Below are positions 60,846 through 64,000 of a stretch of DNA of 64,000 bases, piece by piece. The first letter of the stretch is position 1. Every line of letters starts with the position of its first letter. This stretch comes from Lethocerus indicus (Eukaryota; Arthropoda; Insecta; Hemiptera; Belostomatidae), in the NCBI GenBank assembly GCA_019843655.1, contig JACDQD010000005.1:31878954-31942953 (forward strand). Direction: 5' to 3'. The notes beneath the pieces are model-generated. The model saw only the letters and a list, made by a program, of their open reading frames with translations. It had not been told where the DNA came from and did not search any database. The position numbers were made by a program, and so were the translations under genes.

Positions 60846-63800
60846 TCTCGTTATTGTTTTCTGTTAGGTGTATATGACAGGTATATATACGCATACGGTT
60901 GGCACGAGACAATGTATAAGAACACGAAACAATGAATATCAACAAATCACTAAGGTTATTACACCTAGGCAAGAAAGAGATAGAAATTCAAACACAAGAA
61001 AAACAGAATCATAAACGAAAAGATTAATTTGCAGAGTGACGCCATATTTACCCCTATAATCCTATTACAGGATCTCACCCTTCCAACCATCACCCTTCCC
61101 CCACATATCCGACAATCTGACATACACTTAAGCGGATTAACAAAATCCAACCCAAATAAGACAAGCATAATTCCCCAATAACAATAACAAAAATGCAACA
61201 GTGCAGTGAGAATGCCATCCAAAGTGCCAACAGTGACCGCTACTGATGACGGCGAACAGCCGAAACCGGTCTAGCAGAAGACCAAACCAGCGAGAGGAGA
61301 CCACGAAAGACCACAAAACAGGTATATTAAATTAGGCGTACAGCTTTTGAGTCTTGTCCTTAAACTGTTAGGAATTTCCACGTATGGAACGAGGCGTGGA
61401 TGAAGCGTCCCGACCTGGGCGGGGACTGCGACGGCTGGCAGGTGGTTGACGCCACACCCCAGGAGCTGAGCGACAACATGTACCAGTGCGGCCCCGCCCC
61501 AGTCAGGGCTGTCAAGAGGGCCGAGATCAGGAGGCCGTACGACGCCGCCTTCGTCTACGCCGAGGTCAACGCCGACAAGATATTCTGGCGCTACTTCGGA
61601 CCAACCCAACCCCTAAAGCTGCTCCGCAAGGATATGGTCGGGTAAGCCTATCCTACCCTTAAATTTGACCAATTTCAGGCCTCTTCACGGACACAAAAGA
61701 TAATGTTTGTCTTTTGGAGGGCACAAGACCGCTACTCCAATGCTGCCTGTTTTTGCAGTATTACCCTTCAGAGTTACTGAGTTTCTTTGTTGTCAAAAAA
61801 AAATAAAAGTTCCAAAGTATGCACTAGATGGTCACTGAAACTCTTTTCCCCGACGTTCCGAAATGTTGGAATCTCTACCGACTCTTACCGATTCTCACAG
61901 ACTGAACGGGCTCATCGCGCTTTAAAATTAAAGGTAAAAAAAAATTCTAACCTAATTTTTTTGCCAATAGGCCCAGGAGAAGGATGGTAACTTCGCGGTA
62001 CATCTATACCGCCGACTGAGCCCGACCCTACTCCAAAAACTGAAACAGGAAACGACGACAATTCCGATCCCCGGACGTGTCGACACACCGACGTTTCGAA
62101 CGGACTTATTGCGCCGACACCTTCAGAATCGACCGACTTCGAAAATCGACGAAACCACCCGACTTTTCGTTCAATTTCACCCGTTCAGTTATCAGTAAGA
62201 TGGATCGAGATATCGCCTGTTGAGATAATACGACGAGGGCGGCGTGACTTTCGTTTTTTATAAAAACCGGTTTAGCACGCATCCGTTTTCACACCTCCTT
62301 TAGCCCAATTAGTGACACAAAACACGTATGATGTCTACCAAAATATGAAAGTGACTACGCTGTGTTTGATAAATCAACATAGTATAACTGCCACGGACAA
62401 AGCATGTGGATCTAATGACAAACATATCATTGACTCAAACGTTATAAACAAATAGACAGATTACGCACTATAAAGGGATCCAAACTCGCATGGAATTCTG
62501 AAGCATTGATAAAGACTTAAAAATGTGTCTCTGTTACAGTGTCGGTCAGTTCATAAGCACGAAAGCCGTCGGAGAGTGGAAACGCGAAGACATTACCGAC
62601 TCCTACAAATACGCCGAAAGTACGTACAATTGTTTCTCTAAAATATGTTGAGTTTATTTGTCTTTTTCCTTTTTTTTTAATTATCAATACAAAACTAATA
62701 AAACGTCGGTTGGCAGGAAGCGAAGAGGAGAGGGCTTCGATGTTGAAAGCTTTGAAACAGAGCGAGAGCATGTTCAGCAGATATTATCTGAACGAAGAAT
62801 TCAACGATATCAAGTTCGATTTCAAACTTCGCGACGATATAGTGATCGGCTCGCCGTTCAAGTGAGTCTAAATTTTTGTATTTTACAAAGAAATCAATGT
62901 CGAGCGTTCTGTTATTGGTAAAGCGAAATAGTAAGTCAAGTACGGTTGCAAGATGGCAGACTCTCTATCACTGTCACGGATCATTCATAGTGACGGATCA
63001 TTTAATAGAGGCTGCTGTGGCGACTGTTAGACGATGTTTAGAGAATCTCTTCTCGTGAAAATCATACTGAAATATCACTGACAAATGTCCAAAACCCCCG
63101 TTTTGCAGCGTCGTCGTCGTGATGCACAACAGGAGCCGGACCAACGACTATTCCGTGTCGGTCGTTCTCAGAGTTGACGCCGTCACTTACACCGGCAAAC
63201 ATATGGACGTTGTGAAGAAGGACAAATTCGACATGATTATCAAACACCAAGGAGGTAAGTCATCAAGTTCTGCAGTAGAATATCCGCGGTAACGAAAAAC
63301 GATATGTTACTTACGCCTATATTTTAAGTAGTCCTTATTTTAATAACGGATTAATGGATTTCATTTCTTAGGGTTTTGACATCAATTTCACGATTAGAAC
63401 TGTCCATAACTTCGACACAAATATAACATAAAATTTTGTTATAAACGAAGCGTCATTGTCGAAAATTATCACCATCCTTCGCACCTTCCGTTTCGTCCAT
63501 GTAAAAATATAAATGTCCGCCAACTATTATAACAAAATCGGAGATATTAAATAGATATTAATTGTCTTTTTCAAGTGGAAGAAGTGAAACTTACGGTCGG
63601 ATACAACGACTACGCTCACAGGCTGGTCGACCAGGGGGCGTTCAACATCGCCTGTCTGGCGACTGTCAGGGACACGAATTTCGAATTTTTCGCCCAGGAC
63701 GATTTCAGAGTGAGAAAACCCGACATAAAAATCAAGGTGAGCCCGAAGAGATATTGAAAAAAAAAACCAAAAAGTTTTGTCCTCAATCTTCGAGCTTGTT

Positions 63801-64000
63801 GGCTGATATCTGCAAAGTAATTGGCGCTGTTTGAATTTTAAGCAAAAAATACCAAATACGAGTGAATGGAGGAAGTGAGCGAATGACACTGCGATGTTTC
63901 TGAAACAATAATAATAATCGTATAATTATTAAGCATTTTTTTTATTATTAATTATTTACAGATTAATGGCGGAGCAGTAGCGGGCGAACAACTGACCGGC
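58104..64000 (+). CDS. Transglutaminase (protein-glutamine gamma-glutamyltransferase), partial at right edge
   Basis: Exons: 58104-58321, 58428-58555, 58942-59071, 59899-60128, 60211-60385, 60466-60604, 61372-61641, 62540-62619, 62717-62861, 63109-63254, 63576-63736 and 63962 to beyond the edge. The calcium-dependent enzyme forms glutamine-lysine isopeptide crosslinks; in arthropods it acts in hemolymph clotting and cuticle. The N-terminal beta-sandwich starts [15 protein letters not shown] and includes GYYDLMRRE. The catalytic triad is intact: Cys in [11 protein letters not shown] (codon 60355-60357), His in [10 protein letters not shown] (61379-61381), Asp in [12 protein letters not shown] (61448-61450). 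The [15 protein letters not shown] segment and part of the first C-terminal beta-barrel follow; the second barrel lies past the window. All exon phases agree except one apparent single-base deletion in GGG at 58236-58238. N-terminal residues come from upstream first exons. Confidence 0.96.
60634..61332 (+). mobile_element. Hairpin-family element with large interrupted loop, inside a transglutaminase intron
   Basis: The 5' arm is 60634-60787 (TAGGTTCGTGGTGTTTCTG ... CACTGTCACTTGTACTG). A ~410-bp loop starting with a (TA)n run follows, then the 3' arm and tail (61198-61332), ending CCACAAAACAGGTATATTAA. The loop carries AT-rich DNA unlike the loops of other copies and may hold a secondary insertion. 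The 3' arm is diverged (an internal part of the tail is missing). It fills most of the 767-bp intron between the exons carrying the catalytic Cys and His. Confidence 0.8.
60809..60844. repeat. (TA)n microsatellite in hairpin loop
   Basis: A run of about 36 bp of alternating TA at the start of the loop of the hairpin element in the transglutaminase intron. Confidence 0.95.

Overview
The window is animal nuclear DNA, most likely from an arthropod and probably an insect. The evidence is many short GT-AG introns, AT-rich intergenic DNA, mariner-, hAT- and jockey-type transposon remnants, and a hemocyte/annulin-type transglutaminase with alternative-looking first exons. I cannot place the species. 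There is no bacterial content, and I saw no CRISPR array, rRNA or convincing tRNA.

Layout. (1) 1-2520 is the edge of a roughly 21-bp tandem satellite, homogeneous at the left and decaying to the right. (2) 2.5-7.7 kb is transposon debris: a jockey fragment, a mariner-derived MITE, a long CT run, and an old and a young copy of an unusual hairpin element. (3) 7727-10419 (+) is MPDU1 (dolichol-sugar utilisation; 5 exons). (4) 10.4-16.4 kb is AT-rich untranslated or intergenic DNA with two long TA runs and a hAT-type MITE. (5) 16440-19817 (-) is thymidylate kinase (DTYMK; 5 exons), head to head across 582 bp with (6) WDR35/IFT121 (20400-28087, +; 24 exons), a subunit of intraflagellar transport complex A. 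(7) 28.1-33.7 kb is gene-poor, with a jockey reverse-transcriptase fragment. (8) From about 33.7 kb to the right edge lies a transglutaminase gene (+). Its catalytic exons begin at 58104 and run off the window. Three ORF-bearing candidate first exons (33739-34066, 41638-41947, 51090-51117) and one possible cassette exon (51792-51854) all have the splice phase needed to join exon 58104.

The most interesting item is a dispersed repeat with at least seven clear copies (about 5987-6408, 20456-20793, 37654-37991, 38598-39056, 40732-41116, 49560-49858, 60634-61332), plus decayed relatives. Each fuller copy is a long inverted repeat, so its transcript would fold into one hairpin of roughly 130-150 bp. 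One end carries about 36 extra unpaired bases. Four copies are flanked by 11-13 bp direct repeats; the tailed end is constant, whereas the other end varies. This is the insertion signature of LINE-mobilised (SINE-like) retrotransposition rather than of a cut-and-paste MITE. Two copies account for nearly all of a host intron (WDR35 intron 1 and a transglutaminase intron).

Two apparent one-base frameshifts (WDR35 exon 1 and transglutaminase exon 58104-58321) both sit in short G runs. Both are repaired in frame by one extra G, which points to assembly error rather than gene death. The four genes have unrelated core functions (glycosylation, dTTP synthesis, cilia, protein crosslinking) and are not an operon-like unit. 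The only architectural link is the shared DTYMK/WDR35 promoter interval.
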